This document shows, piece by piece, positions 15,233 through 24,860 of a stretch of 32,104 nt of DNA. The stretch covers positions 1-32,104 of the forward strand of contig NZ_JAIAZY010000046.1 in NCBI RefSeq assembly GCF_019459225.1. The letters run 5' to 3'. Source of the DNA: Bacillus sp. IITD106 (GTDB lineage: Bacteria; Bacillota; Bacilli; Bacillales; Bacillaceae_C). Positions within the stretch are counted from its first letter, which is position 1; each line of letters begins with the position of its first letter. The notes under the pieces are model-generated. The model saw nothing but the letters and a program-made list of their open reading frames with translations. It was not told where the DNA came from and searched no databases. A program made the translations under genes and the position numbers.

Positions 15233-17713
15233 GTGGAAAGAGGAGATCTAAGTATCATTACACCGTTACGGAATGTGGAACTGCAAGAAAGCAAATTTGA
15301 TATTTCGAAGAAGCTCAGGTTCATTCAGCAGCGACTGGATTATTTATTCTTGCAAAAGGGTATTGCCTTGCTTCTCGTATCTCTGCTTCTTGGCCGAGCT
15401 TTAATATTATCCCATTTAACTCCATTTGCTTTGCCATTCTTCGCAGTTGTCTACTTATCAAAAAGGGATAAAGCCCCGCTAGTCCTACTTGGTCTTTTGG
15501 CAGGTTCTCTTACGCTAACAGTGGGAAATGCTGCATATACCTTTACGTTATGTATATTTTTCCTGCTTACTTTTAAAGCTTTGAACAGGTTGTTGAAACA
15601 AGCTTTTAAAATATTGCCTTACTTAGTTCTTTGTCTATCTTTCTTTATAAAATGCGGTTTTCAATTCGTTCAAAATGGACAATCACTCACTCGTTATGAT
15701 GCCTTAATGGCTGCGGTAGAAGCGAGTCTTGCTTTTGTCCTTGTCTTTATCTTTATGCAAAGCATTCCATTTCTTTCCTCTCGTAAAAGAAAAAAATCTT
15801 TAAAAACGGAAGAAGTCATTAGTCTCATCATCTTGCTTGCTTCTATGTTAACTGGAACGATTGGTTGGGCGGTGTATGAATTATCTATTGAGCATATTCT
15901 ATCACGTTATCTCGTCCTTCTTTTCGCTTTTACAGCTGGTGCAACGGTTGGATCGACTGTGGGGGTCGTGACAGGTTTAATATTTAGTCTTTCGAATATT
16001 GCAAGCCTCTATCAAATGAGTTTGTTAGCTTTTGCCGGCTTGCTTGGTGGTCTACTTAAAGAAGGGAAACGGATCGGTTCTGCAATTGGGCTAATGGTGG
16101 CAACCGTTCTGATTGGAATGTACGGTGAGTCGAACACGCCGCTTGAATTGACTGTTTATGAATCATGTGCAGCCATTTTACTTTTTTTCATTACTCCGTC
16201 AGGCTTGACCGAAAAATTGGCACGTTTTATTCCGGGCACTCCTGAGCATGCGAAAGATCAACAACGGTATGCCAGAAAAATTAGGGACATCACTGTCCGC
16301 AGAGTGGAGCAATTTTCATCTGTTTTCCAAGCCTTGTCCAATAGCTTTTCACAGACTGAAAAATGGGAAGATGAAAAAAATGAAGAACAAGAATTTGATC
16401 TTTTTCTAAGTCATGTAACAGAGAAAACATGCCAAAACTGCTTCAAGCGCAATCATTGCTGGAGTTCTAACTTTGATAAAACATATGATTTAATGAGGAA
16501 AGTTATGCATGACATGGATGAAAATTCGGGAACTCTCTCACCACCTGTTTACAGGCAGTTGGACAAGCATTGTAATAAAGCCAAAAAAGTGCGTGACACA
16601 GTTCATAAAGAACTTACGATTACGAACGCAAACCAGCAATTGAAAATACAGTTGCAGGAAAGTAGGAAGCTTGTGGCTGAACAATTATTAGGTGTGTCAG
16701 AAGTAATGGGAGATTTTGCAAAAGAAATTCAGCGGGAACAAGAAAATCATCATCGGCAGGAAGAAATGATGCTTGATGTTTTGCAGGATTTCGGAATTGA
16801 AATCGAACAAATTGAAATTTACAGTCTCGAACCCGGAAATGTGGATATTGATATTACTCTTCCTTATGCAAGTAGTTTAGGAGAGTTTGAAAAAATTATT
16901 GCACCTATCATATCCGACATATTAAATGAAACGATTGTCGTAAAGGGAGAAGAGTATGAAGAGTATCGTTCCGATTTATCTTACGCAACCCTTCGTTCAA
17001 TGAAGGCTTACACTGTAGACACAGGTGTAGCACATGCAGCAAAGGGAGGAGGTTTTTTATCAGGAGATAGCTATTCTACGATTGAATTAGGCCCGGGAAA
17101 ATTTGCCGTGGCCATTAGTGATGGGATGGGAAATGGAGAAAGAGCTCATTATGAAAGCAGTGAAACCCTCAAGCTTTTGCAAAAGATACTCAAATCTGGC
17201 ATTGAAGAAAAGGTGGCGATTAAATCAGTTAATTCTGTTTTATCGCTGAGAACGACAGATGAAATTTTTTCAACGTTAGATCTTGCCATGATTGATCTAC
17301 AAAATGCCCAAGCAAAATTTCTGAAGATTGGTTCGACGCCAAGCTTTATAAAAAGGGGAGATAAAATATTAAAAATAGAATCTGGTAATTTGCCGATGGG
17401 AATTTTACAAGAGTTTGATGTAGATGTCGTGACAGAGCAGTTGCGTGCTGGAGACTTACTGATTATGATGAGCGACGGTATATTCGAAGGACCTAAAAAT
17501 GTTGAAAATTATGAGTTATGGATGAAGCGAAAGCTAAGAGAAATGGAAACGGATGAACCACAGGCGGTTGCGGATTTAATTATGGAGGAAGTGATAAGAA
17601 CGAGATCTGGAGTGATTGCCGATGATATGACGATTGCTGTTGTGGCGATAAAACATAATACGCCAAAATGGGCTGCCATTCCTGTAAGAAGTAGACATAT
17701 GAAAATATCATAA
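15233..17713 (+). CDS. spoIIE: Stage II sporulation protein E, PP2C-type phosphatase
   Basis: SpoIIE dephosphorylates SpoIIAA in the forespore and thereby releases sigma-F; it also interacts with FtsZ in polar division. Architecture: about ten N-terminal membrane segments (to about residue 320), a central regulatory/FtsZ-linking region with a CxxC pair near CQNCFKRNHCW, and a C-terminal PP2C domain. The metal-binding aspartates lie in FLSGDSYS and AISDGMGNG, 18 residues apart as in B. subtilis. I chose GTG 15233 (826 residues; B. subtilis 827), with GGGGAG 10 bases upstream. The frame is open to an ATG at 15197, but that codon lies inside the promoter -10 box and cannot be in the mRNA. No terminator with a T-run follows. 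Confidence 0.96.
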   Translation: MERGDLSIITPLRNVELQESKFDISKKLRFIQQRLDYLFLQKGIALLLVSLLLGRALILSHLTPFALPFFAVVYLSKRDKAPLVLLGLLAGSLTLTVGNAAYTFTLCIFFLLTFKALNRLLKQAFKILPYLVLCLSFFIKCGFQFVQNGQSLTRYDALMAAVEASLAFVLVFIFMQSIPFLSSRKRKKSLKTEEVISLIILLASMLTGTIGWAVYELSIEHILSRYLVLLFAFTAGATVGSTVGVVTGLIFSLSNIASLYQMSLLAFAGLLGGLLKEGKRIGSAIGLMVATVLIGMYGESNTPLELTVYESCAAILLFFITPSGLTEKLARFIPGTPEHAKDQQRYARKIRDITVRRVEQFSSVFQALSNSFSQTEKWEDEKNEEQEFDLFLSHVTEKTCQNCFKRNHCWSSNFDKTYDLMRKVMHDMDENSGTLSPPVYRQLDKHCNKAKKVRDTVHKELTITNANQQLKIQLQESRKLVAEQLLGVSEVMGDFAKEIQREQENHHRQEEMMLDVLQDFGIEIEQIEIYSLEPGNVDIDITLPYASSLGEFEKIIAPIISDILNETIVVKGEEYEEYRSDLSYATLRSMKAYTVDTGVAHAAKGGGFLSGDSYSTIELGPGKFAVAISDGMGNGERAHYESSETLKLLQKILKSGIEEKVAIKSVNSVLSLRTTDEIFSTLDLAMIDLQNAQAKFLKIGSTPSFIKRGDKILKIESGNLPMGILQEFDVDVVTEQLRAGDLLIMMSDGIFEGPKNVENYELWMKRKLREMETDEPQAVADLIMEEVIRTRSGVIADDMTIAVVAIKHNTPKWAAIPVRSRHMKIS

Positions 17714-17757
17714 ACAAGTATAAAAAAAGTTACTCCCGGCGAGGATGATACTAAATA

Positions 17758-17784
17758 AACAGTTTCATATGGAGGGAAACTGTT
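17758..17784 (+). other. Perfect hairpin in the yabS leader
   Basis: AACAGTTTC pairs over 9 bp with GAAACTGTT, with a 9-base loop. There is no T-run, only AAATTT, and the yabS ribosome binding site GGAGGGG starts 7 bases later. It may shape translation or mRNA stability rather than terminate spoIIE transcription. Confidence 0.55.
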
Positions 17785-17802
17785 AAATTTGGAGGGGAGT
17801 AC

Positions 17803-18540
17803 ATGAAAAAGGGCAGTTTGAAACAAATTTTATTAATTACGGACGGTTGTTCTAATCAAGGTGAAAATCCGATAGCGATGGCAGCGCTTGCAAAAGAGCA
17901 CGGTATTACGGTTAATGTCATTGGGGTGGTGGAAAACGATTCAATTGAAGAAAAAGGCATAAAGGAAATTGAAGGGATTGCTGCCTCAGGTGGCGGGATT
18001 AGTCAAATTGTGATTGCCGAGCAATTATCACAAACGGTACAAATGGTGACAAGAAAGGCGATGACCCAGACTCTTCAAGGGGTTGTTAATAAGGAATTGC
18101 GACAAATTTTAGGGAAGGATATGGAGCTAGAAGAGCTTCCGCCTGATCAGCGCGGAGAAGTGATGGAAGTAGTCGATGAACTCGGTGAAACAACGGATGT
18201 GGAAGTGGTTATATTAATTGATACGAGTGCTAGCATGAAAACGAAGCTTGATACTGTAAAAGAAGCCTTATTGGACCTATCTTTAAGTTTGAACGCTAGA
18301 ATGGGCGACAATCGTTTTGCTGTTTTAATATTTCCCGGGAAAAGAAAAGACGTAGAAAGGCTTTTAGATTGGACGCCAAATTTGGGATTACTGACGAGTA
18401 TTTTCCCAAAACTCGCCGTAGGAGGAATTACTCCAACGGGACCTGCTATCCGCGAAGCGATCACATATTTTAAGAAAAAGCGTTCTTTGAGAGGATTGCT
18501 ATCAGGTGATGATGAACAATATATCGAAGAATCAATGTAA
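17803..18540 (+). CDS. yabS: VWA-domain protein YabS
   Basis: YabS is a 245-residue cytoplasmic protein (same length as in B. subtilis) related to von Willebrand factor type A proteins. The N-terminal half starts KQILLITDGCSNQGENPIAMA, resembling the C-terminal part of a VWA fold. The second half has a fresh VVILIDTSASMKTKL, whose DTSAS is an intact MIDAS metal-binding motif. VWA domains mediate metal-dependent protein contacts; its partner is unknown. GGAGGGG is 6 bases before the ATG. Its 3' end overlaps the start of the kinase gene yabT, and a VWA protein coupled to a Ser/Thr kinase and SpoIIE suggests, as inference, a shared sporulation signalling role. Confidence 0.9.
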   Translation: MKKGSLKQILLITDGCSNQGENPIAMAALAKEHGITVNVIGVVENDSIEEKGIKEIEGIAASGGGISQIVIAEQLSQTVQMVTRKAMTQTLQGVVNKELRQILGKDMELEELPPDQRGEVMEVVDELGETTDVEVVILIDTSASMKTKLDTVKEALLDLSLSLNARMGDNRFAVLIFPGKRKDVERLLDWTPNLGLLTSIFPKLAVGGITPTGPAIREAITYFKKKRSLRGLLSGDDEQYIEESM

Positions 18541-19453
18541 TTATTCTACTGCCACTGTCATCATTGGAAAATGGCATAGGCATCATTATGAAATTGTTAA
18601 AAAGCTTGGCTCAGGTGCAAATGGAGTGGTGTATCTCGCCAAAAATCGTAATGGTTATTCTGCGGTGAAGATGAGTGTGGATAGTGTTACAATCACCACG
18701 GAGGTAAATGTCCTTAAAGCACTTGAGAAGGTCCAAGGGTCAGCCCTCGGACCTTCTTTGTATGATGTCGATGATTGGGAAAACGGTAAACGGCGAATTC
18801 ATTTTTATGCGATGGAATACATTCAAGGGCAGGAGCTTTTATCCTTCATAAAGGAAAAGGGGCTCTCTTGGTCTGGTGTCATGATCGTGCAGCTCCTAGA
18901 TGTTTTAGAAGGTTTGCATGAAAAAGGCTGGATTTTCGGCGATTTGAAGCCGGAGAACTTAATTGTGGAGGGGCCGACACCTAGAATTCGATGCATTGAT
19001 GTTGGGGGCACGACAATGAAAGGTCGCGCTATTAAAGAATTTACTGAGTTTTTTGATCGGGGCTACTGGGGGATGGGCTCAAGAAAAGCGGAACCAAGTT
19101 ATGATCTTTTTTCGACCGCAATGATGATGATCAATTTATATTACCCAAAACGGTTTGTAAAAAAAGGAGACAGCATCAAACAATTAGCCGCTATGATTCA
19201 AGGAAATAAAGAATTAATAAAATTTGAAACGGTTTTGATGAAGGCGCTTTTAGGGAAATATGACTCCGCTAAAGAAATGAAAAAGGAGTTTCTTGTCATT
19301 CTCTCTGTAGGTGAGCGGTCACAAAAGCAGCGAACAACGCGCTATACACCAAAAACAAAAAAGAAAAAAACGAGGTCTTTTTTGGAAACCGCTTCTATCC
19401 TGCTGCTCACTTTGATTTTATATACCTTATATATTTATGGTTATATATTATAG
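18506..19453 (+). CDS. yabT: Forespore membrane-anchored Ser/Thr kinase YabT
   Basis: YabT is a Hanks-type kinase that in B. subtilis is DNA-activated, works in the forespore and phosphorylates RecA among others. The 315-residue product has the glycine loop LGSGANGVVY (about 34-43), AVK lysine near 54, a catalytic loop FGDLKPENL and metal site IDVGG in place of HRD and DFG; these same variants occur in B. subtilis YabT, so they are family traits. A basic linker (TKKKKTR) precedes one C-terminal transmembrane helix, and there is no extracellular PASTA region. It overlaps yabS by about 35 bases. Start choices are GTG 18506 and ATGs at 18509 and 18512; GAGGA ending at 18495 slightly favours the first. 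Confidence 0.92.
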   Translation: MMMNNISKNQCNYSTATVIIGKWHRHHYEIVKKLGSGANGVVYLAKNRNGYSAVKMSVDSVTITTEVNVLKALEKVQGSALGPSLYDVDDWENGKRRIHFYAMEYIQGQELLSFIKEKGLSWSGVMIVQLLDVLEGLHEKGWIFGDLKPENLIVEGPTPRIRCIDVGGTTMKGRAIKEFTEFFDRGYWGMGSRKAEPSYDLFSTAMMMINLYYPKRFVKKGDSIKQLAAMIQGNKELIKFETVLMKALLGKYDSAKEMKKEFLVILSVGERSQKQRTTRYTPKTKKKKTRSFLETASILLLTLILYTLYIYGYIL

Positions 19454-19548
19454 GAAATTTCAATGCTTTATGCTATTCCTTTCAAACGAGTAAATGATAC
19501 GATATATACAGAGAGGGAATTTCCGAAATAATGTAAGGGAATGGTTTT

Positions 19549-20946
19549 GTGTTGGATTTTGAGAGAAAAACGCATCATTTTATTTCAAGGCATTCCCTGC
19601 TTAAAGAGGGAGATTATATTTTAATAGCGGTGTCTGGTGGTCCTGATTCTTTGGCATTACTCGATTTTCTATATCATCAGTCGGCAAGGTATAACATTAA
19701 GATTGCCGCCGCACATGTTGATCATATGTTAAGAGGCGAAGCGTCGAAAGAAGATTTAATTTTCGTCCAGCGCTATTGCGAAGATCGAAATATTGTCTTT
19801 AAAAGTGCTGCAATTGATATTAATGCGAAAATGGCTGTAGATAAAACGGGTTTACAGGAAACGGCTAGAAAATATCGTTATCAATTTTTCGAAAAAGTAA
19901 TGGAAGAGCTTTATGCAAATAAGCTTGCAGTCGGTCAGCATGGTGATGACCAAATAGAAACAATTCTAATGCGGCTTGTAAGAGGGAGCAGCGGGATTTC
20001 CAGAGCAGGCATTCAAGTGAAAAGGTCATTTGGTAAAGGTATGGAATTAATTCGCCCATTAATGGGTGTATCTAAAATAGAAATAGAGGAATACTGTAAA
20101 GCACATCATTTAGAACCACGTCGTGATTTAAGCAATGATACAAAAAAATATACGAGAAATCGGTTTAGATTAGATGTGTTGCCATTTTTAAAAAAAGAAA
20201 ATCCTCGTGTCATTGAACATTTTCAACGTTTTAGTGAAGAAATAAGTGAAGACGAAACATACTTGCAGGAAATGGCAAAAGAGGCATTTAAGAAGATGTG
20301 TCAGGTTTATGAAGAAGGTGAATTGACACTTGATATTCCTTCGTTTTGTCAAATAGCTTTGCCTTTACAAAGAAGAGTGATTCATCTAATATTAAACTAT
20401 CTTTACAAGCAATACATACCTGATTTAACGTCGGTACATATAGACGCATTTAAACAGCTGATTAAGGGAGAGAACCCTTCTGGAAGATTGGATTTTCCGA
20501 AAGGTTTAAAGGTGATTCGGTCCTATCATTCATGCCGATTTATGTTTGGTGAGAGAGAGCAGAGCTCAAGCTTTTATTACGAAATTTTTGAAGGCGGGCA
20601 GGCTGTTCTTCCAAACGGAAAAATGATTCGAGTGGAAAAGGCAGCTAATTTTCCAATAAAAGAAAATGAACATACCTTAATTGTTCAACCAGAAGACATT
20701 CAATTCCCTTTAATTATTCGACCAAGACAAATCGGTGACAAAATAAAAGTAAAAGGGATGAATGGCACGAAGAAAATCAAGGATATTTTTATTGATATGA
20801 AGATACCTTTGGAAGAAAGGGCTATATGGCCAATTGTGACGGATCAAACCGGTAAAGTCCTTTGGATTCCGGGATTGAAAAAATCTTCTTATGAAACACC
20901 TCCTTTAAAACAGAAAGATTATTACCTTATATACTTTAGCGACTAA
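19549..20946 (+). CDS. tilS: tRNA(Ile)-lysidine synthetase
   Basis: TilS attaches lysine to C34 of tRNA-Ile(CAU), changing its decoding from AUG to AUA and its charging from Met to Ile; it is essential. The 465-residue protein (B. subtilis 472) has the PP-loop ATP-binding motif SGGPDS at residues 30-35, HVDHMLRG, the conserved [26 protein letters not shown] and [11 protein letters not shown]. It ends with the C-terminal TilS domain (about 380-465, [27 protein letters not shown]). The start is a GTG with AAGGGA 8 bases upstream; the next codon is TTG. It precedes hpt by 25 bases, the usual tilS-hpt-ftsH order. Confidence 0.95.
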   Translation: MLDFERKTHHFISRHSLLKEGDYILIAVSGGPDSLALLDFLYHQSARYNIKIAAAHVDHMLRGEASKEDLIFVQRYCEDRNIVFKSAAIDINAKMAVDKTGLQETARKYRYQFFEKVMEELYANKLAVGQHGDDQIETILMRLVRGSSGISRAGIQVKRSFGKGMELIRPLMGVSKIEIEEYCKAHHLEPRRDLSNDTKKYTRNRFRLDVLPFLKKENPRVIEHFQRFSEEISEDETYLQEMAKEAFKKMCQVYEEGELTLDIPSFCQIALPLQRRVIHLILNYLYKQYIPDLTSVHIDAFKQLIKGENPSGRLDFPKGLKVIRSYHSCRFMFGEREQSSSFYYEIFEGGQAVLPNGKMIRVEKAANFPIKENEHTLIVQPEDIQFPLIIRPRQIGDKIKVKGMNGTKKIKDIFIDMKIPLEERAIWPIVTDQTGKVLWIPGLKKSSYETPPLKQKDYYLIYFSD

Positions 20947-20971
20947 ACATTCTTGGGAGGCAACCGAACTA

Positions 20972-21517
20972 ATGAAGCATGATATTGAAAAAATTTTAAT
21001 AAGCGAAGAAGAAATCAATGCAAAAATCATTGAACTTGGCCATCAACTTACGGAAGAATATGATGGGCGTTTTCCTCTAGCTATTGGAGTGCTAAAAGGA
21101 GCAACTCCTTTTATGACGGACCTCATGAAGAGGATTGATACATATTTAGAGATTGATTTCATGGATGTATCGAGCTATGGAAGGTCAACTGTCTCCTCTG
21201 GAGAGGTAAAAATACTGAAGGATTTAAACACGCCTGTCGAAGGCCGTGATATCCTAATAATTGAAGATATCATTGATAGTGGTTTGACATTAAACTATCT
21301 TGTTGATTTATTCCGCTATCGTAAAGCGAAATCAATCAAAATTGTTACGCTATTGGATAAACCAACAGGAAGAAAAGCAAATATTGAAGCAGATTATGTA
21401 GGTTTTATTGTACCGGATGAATTTGTAGTCGGCTACGGCCTTGACTATGCGGAGAAATATCGCAATCTGCCCTATATCGGGATATTAAAGCCTGAAGTTT
21501 ATGGCAAGAATGAATAA
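20972..21517 (+). CDS. hpt: Hypoxanthine-guanine phosphoribosyltransferase
   Basis: Hpt salvages hypoxanthine and guanine to IMP and GMP with PRPP, the product of Prs encoded upstream in this window. The 181-residue protein (B. subtilis 180) carries the PRPP loop [14 protein letters not shown] and the flexible active-site loop [12 protein letters not shown], plus the C-terminal [23 protein letters not shown] lies about 10 bases before the ATG. In B. subtilis, Hpt and TilS have been reported to act with FtsH in controlling ftsH transcription; the conserved neighbourhood agrees with that, though nothing in the sequence proves it. Confidence 0.97.
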   Translation: MKHDIEKILISEEEINAKIIELGHQLTEEYDGRFPLAIGVLKGATPFMTDLMKRIDTYLEIDFMDVSSYGRSTVSSGEVKILKDLNTPVEGRDILIIEDIIDSGLTLNYLVDLFRYRKAKSIKIVTLLDKPTGRKANIEADYVGFIVPDEFVVGYGLDYAEKYRNLPYIGILKPEVYGKNE

Positions 21518-21687
21518 TAATGAAATAAATATTGAAAATGAAGTGGATTTGTTGTAATTAAAGAAATGACTATGATACTATTGAATATAGTTTTTTTAAA
21601 AGCTAAAAAAGTGTAAGATTTTTATTAAGATACATTTTAAGACAGTAATCATATGTTCGCTTTTCTTAAAGTGGGAGGAGGTAAGGA

Positions 21688-23694
21688 ATGAACCGGATTT
21701 TTAGAAATGTTATTTTTTACGCTCTAATTTTTCTCGTTCTTGTGGGAATATTAAGCTGGTTTAAAAATACCAATGAAACAATAAAACCGATGACATATAA
21801 TGCTTTTGTCACGCATTTGGAAAATGGTGATATTGAAAAGTATACAATGCAACCTGAACGAGGCGTTTATGAAATTAAAGGTCAGTTAAAAGGTGCTCAG
21901 GAAGGTCAATTTTTTATTACGTATGTGATGAACAGTCCTGCTATGTTGGATCGTATTGATGCAGCTGCATCTGAATTGGAAGTGAAACCTGCTAAAGAAA
22001 CAAGTGGCTGGGTGTCATTTTTCACAACGATTATTCCATTCATTATTATCTTTATTCTCTTCTTCTTCTTGTTGAATCAAGCGCAAGGTGGCGGAAGCAG
22101 AGTAATGAATTTCGGAAAGAGTAAAGCAAGGCTCTATTCTGAAGAAAAGAAAAAGGTTCGCTTTAAAGACGTTGCGGGCGCCGATGAGGAAAAGCAGGAG
22201 CTCGTAGAAGTCGTTGAGTTTCTGAAGGATCCAAGAAAGTTCTCCGAATTAGGTGCAAGAATACCAAAAGGGATTTTACTTGTTGGACCTCCAGGAACTG
22301 GTAAGACCCTTTTAGCACGCGCTGTTGCTGGGGAAGCGGGAGTGCCGTTTTTCTCCATCAGTGGTTCTGATTTTGTTGAAATGTTTGTCGGTGTTGGTGC
22401 GTCTCGTGTTCGTGATTTATTTGAAAATGCTAAGAAAAACGCTCCATGTATCATTTTTATTGATGAAATTGATGCGGTTGGACGCCAACGTGGTGCAGGC
22501 CTTGGCGGTGGCCACGATGAGCGTGAGCAGACATTGAACCAATTGCTCGTTGAAATGGATGGATTTGGTGAAAATGAAGGAATTATCATTGTAGCCGCTA
22601 CAAACCGTCCTGATATTCTAGACCCTGCCTTACTACGTCCAGGTCGTTTTGACCGTCAAATCACGGTTGACCGTCCAGATGTTAAAGGGCGTGAAGCAGT
22701 TTTGCATGTACATGCACGTAATAAACCGCTTGATGCGTCGGTTGATTTAAAAGCGATTGCGATGAGGACTCCTGGTTTTTCAGGTGCTGATTTAGAAAAT
22801 CTTTTGAATGAAGCTGCGTTGGTTGCGGCAAGACATAACAAGAAGAAAATTGATATGCTTGATGTGGATGAAGCGACCGACCGTGTCATTGCTGGTCCAG
22901 CTAAGAAAAGCCGAGTCATATCTGAGAAAGAGCGAAACATTGTTGCGTATCACGAAGGTGGTCATACAGTTATCGGTCTAGTGTTGGATGAAGCGGAAAT
23001 GGTTCATAAAGTAACGATAGTTCCACGTGGTCAAGCTGGCGGCTATGCTGTCATGCTTCCTAAGGAAGACCGCTATTTCCAAACGAAGCCGGAGCTGCTT
23101 GATAAAATTACTGGATTGCTCGGAGGCCGTGTCGCTGAAGAAATTACCTTTAATGAAGCGTCAACAGGTGCCCATAATGACTTCCAGCGTGCTACGGGAA
23201 TTGCCCGCCGCATGGTCACTGAATTTGGAATGAGTGAAAAACTGGGTCCACTTCAATTTGGTCAAGCGCAAGGCGGTCAAGTATTCTTAGGTCGTGACAT
23301 ACACAATGAACAAAATTATTCAGATGCGATTGCGTATGAAATTGATATGGAAATTCAACGCATCATTAAAGAGTGTTATGAGCGTGCTGAAAAGATTCTC
23401 AGAGAAAATCGTGACAAGCTTGAATTGATTGCACAAACACTCCTTGAGGTGGAAACTCTTGATGCAGATCAGATTAAGAGCCTTTATGAAAAAGGTAAAC
23501 TTCCGGATCGCCCAGTTCCTACGTTGACGCCAGATCCAAATGATCCAAAAGTAACGATCCAGCCAAAGGACGAAGGAGACATGTCGATCAAAGAAGAACG
23601 AATCGACCCTCCTGTAGGCAAACCTGAAAAATTAGGTCCGACGAAAAAAGAGGAAGATCCATCCGAATCACAAGATGAGGATAAAAAAGAGTAA
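21688..23694 (+). CDS. ftsH: ATP-dependent zinc metalloprotease FtsH
   Basis: FtsH is a hexameric membrane AAA+ protease that degrades regulatory and misfolded membrane proteins and, in B. subtilis, affects sporulation initiation. Order: TM helix 1 (about 5-25), an extracytoplasmic domain, TM helix 2 (about 108-130), AAA+ module with Walker A GPPGTGKT at 200-207, Walker [14 protein letters not shown], and the zinc site HEGGH at 422-426 (HExxH intact; the usual Ala is Gly). The 668-residue length exceeds B. subtilis FtsH (637) because of a proline- and acid-rich C-terminal tail. GGAGGAGG precedes the ATG. In the 170-base leader, TTGTAA 21552 with GATACT 21574 is a weak promoter candidate. Confidence 0.97.
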   Translation: MNRIFRNVIFYALIFLVLVGILSWFKNTNETIKPMTYNAFVTHLENGDIEKYTMQPERGVYEIKGQLKGAQEGQFFITYVMNSPAMLDRIDAAASELEVKPAKETSGWVSFFTTIIPFIIIFILFFFLLNQAQGGGSRVMNFGKSKARLYSEEKKKVRFKDVAGADEEKQELVEVVEFLKDPRKFSELGARIPKGILLVGPPGTGKTLLARAVAGEAGVPFFSISGSDFVEMFVGVGASRVRDLFENAKKNAPCIIFIDEIDAVGRQRGAGLGGGHDEREQTLNQLLVEMDGFGENEGIIIVAATNRPDILDPALLRPGRFDRQITVDRPDVKGREAVLHVHARNKPLDASVDLKAIAMRTPGFSGADLENLLNEAALVAARHNKKKIDMLDVDEATDRVIAGPAKKSRVISEKERNIVAYHEGGHTVIGLVLDEAEMVHKVTIVPRGQAGGYAVMLPKEDRYFQTKPELLDKITGLLGGRVAEEITFNEASTGAHNDFQRATGIARRMVTEFGMSEKLGPLQFGQAQGGQVFLGRDIHNEQNYSDAIAYEIDMEIQRIIKECYERAEKILRENRDKLELIAQTLLEVETLDADQIKSLYEKGKLPDRPVPTLTPDPNDPKVTIQPKDEGDMSIKEERIDPPVGKPEKLGPTKKEEDPSESQDEDKKE

Positions 23695-23700
23695 AGAAAC

Positions 23701-23911
23701 AAAAGCGCAAGCGCCTGTTCAGCGACGTACAGGCCCACAGGATGTGGGTCCGTCGACGTCGCCACAGGACGTGGCGGTTTTTAGTCGACGTTCCTATATA
23801 GGGTTCTGACGAGATAAAGGAAACACGGTGAGCCCAAAAGGCGAGGCGATGTTGACTTATCGTAGGAAGAAACCGAAAGTTTGCTAGTCGCTAGGCGCTG
23901 GAGCTAGACGG
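23701..23911 (-). repeat. Complete long-type intergenic repeat, inverted
   Basis: Read on the minus strand it starts GTCTAGCTCCAGCGCCTAG and ends AGGCGCTTGCGCTTTTG. The end arms AGCGCCT 23710-23716 and AGGCGCT 23893-23899 are complementary. On the + strand two successive hairpins share the core CCACAGGAYGTGG: CCCACA/TGTGGG at 23734-23748 and CGCCAC/GTGGCG at 23760-23776, with different but still pairing flanks. Palindromic GTCGAC occurs on both sides of the second. It begins 6 bases after the ftsH stop and lacks an ORF. Confidence 0.8.
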
Positions 23912-23962
23912 GAACAGTCATCTTAAAAGTTATCCACAGAGTTCCAAACAATAATTTAATAA

Positions 23963-24008
23963 GCAATGAAGAAGACATCGAGTGCAAATTCGGTGTCTTT
24001 TTTATTGC
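23963..24008 (+). terminator. Intrinsic terminator downstream of ftsH
   Basis: AAGACATCGA pairs with TCGGTGTCTT (one wobble) and the outer GCAAT/ATTGC can extend it; a T-run is included. It lies after the repeat element, so the ftsH transcript should include that element. Confidence 0.8.
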
Positions 24009-24035
24009 CATTCCATAAAGTAATTGTGGTATGAT
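24005..24035 (+). promoter_or_regulatory. Candidate coaX promoter
   Basis: TGGTATGAT at 24027-24035 is an extended -10; TTGCCA at 24005-24010 is a weak -35 at 19 bp. It overlaps the terminator tail. Confidence 0.4.
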
Positions 24036-24076
24036 GTTTGAAGTGAAAAACTCTTTTTAAAAAAGTGGTGAAGATG

Positions 24077-24847
24077 TTGATTTTTGTTTTGGATGTAGGG
24101 AATTCAAATATTGTTCTTGGTGTATATCAAGGGAATGATTTGAAATATCATTGGCGCATTGAAACGAGCAGGCATAAAACGGAAGACGAATTTGGCATGG
24201 CGATTAATGCTTTATTCCAGCATGTGGGATTACGCTTTGAAGATATAAATGGAATTATTATTTCTTCTGTTGTCCCTCCTATTATGTTTACGTTGGAAAG
24301 AATGTGCTCAAAATATTTTCAAGTGAAACCGCTGATAGTTGGACCAGGAATTAAAACTGGGTTGAATATAAAATATGAAAACCCCCGTGAAGTAGGCGCT
24401 GACAGAATTGTTAATGCGGTAGCAGGCATACATGAATATGGAAGTCCGCTGATTATAGTGGATTTCGGGACCGCCACAACGTTCTGCTATATTAATGAAA
24501 AATCCGAATATATGGGTGGCGTCATTGCACCTGGCATCGGTATTTCTACAGAAGCTCTCTATTCAAAGGCAGCAAAGCTTCCACGGATCGAGATTACTCA
24601 TGTTGATGAAATCATCGGAAAAAATACAGTAGCGGCGATGCAAGCTGGTATTTTATTTGGTTTTGTAGGACAAGTTGAGGGTATTGTAAAACGTATTATG
24701 GAGAAAAGTAAGCAAAAGCCTACCGTTGTCGCAACAGGTGGACTTGCTAATTTAATCGCAACCGAAACAAAAATGATTGATATTGTGGATCAAGATTTAA
24801 CGCTTAAAGGGTTGCAGCTCATTTATAAGAGAAATGTCAGCGAATGA
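24077..24847 (+). CDS. coaX: Type III pantothenate kinase
   Basis: CoaX phosphorylates pantothenate, the first committed step of coenzyme A synthesis. The protein belongs to the ASKHA fold: phosphate-1 motif DVGNSN near residues 5-10, [11 protein letters not shown], the second phosphate motif [18 protein letters not shown] and VVATGGLA. Length is 256 residues from the TTG at 24077. I prefer that TTG because it gives [11 protein letters not shown], as in B. cereus, and sits 5 bases from GTGGTGA; the ATG at 24074 would be only 2 bases away, and a GTG at 24065 is also in frame. It is followed after 13 bases by hslO, and the two probably form one transcript. Confidence 0.95.
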   Translation: MIFVLDVGNSNIVLGVYQGNDLKYHWRIETSRHKTEDEFGMAINALFQHVGLRFEDINGIIISSVVPPIMFTLERMCSKYFQVKPLIVGPGIKTGLNIKYENPREVGADRIVNAVAGIHEYGSPLIIVDFGTATTFCYINEKSEYMGGVIAPGIGISTEALYSKAAKLPRIEITHVDEIIGKNTVAAMQAGILFGFVGQVEGIVKRIMEKSKQKPTVVATGGLANLIATETKMIDIVDQDLTLKGLQLIYKRNVSE

Positions 24848-24860
24848 AAGGGGCTAGCAA

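Noticed and set aside
17718-17753. Sigma-F/G promoter for yabS
   Set aside because: GTATA and GATACTA are both present but 24 bp apart, too far for either forespore sigma factor.
18930-19010. YabT as a dead kinase because HRD and DFG are changed
   Set aside because: The same changes are in the active B. subtilis YabT; the glycine loop, lysine and both aspartates are intact.
22134-22589. 151-codon minus-strand frame inside ftsH
   Set aside because: It is the antisense of the highly conserved AAA+ region; serine/proline-rich product typical of a shadow.
23930-23938. Perfect DnaA box TTATCCACA
   Set aside because: It is isolated, with no cluster or AT-rich unwinding region, and about one match is expected by chance in a window this size.
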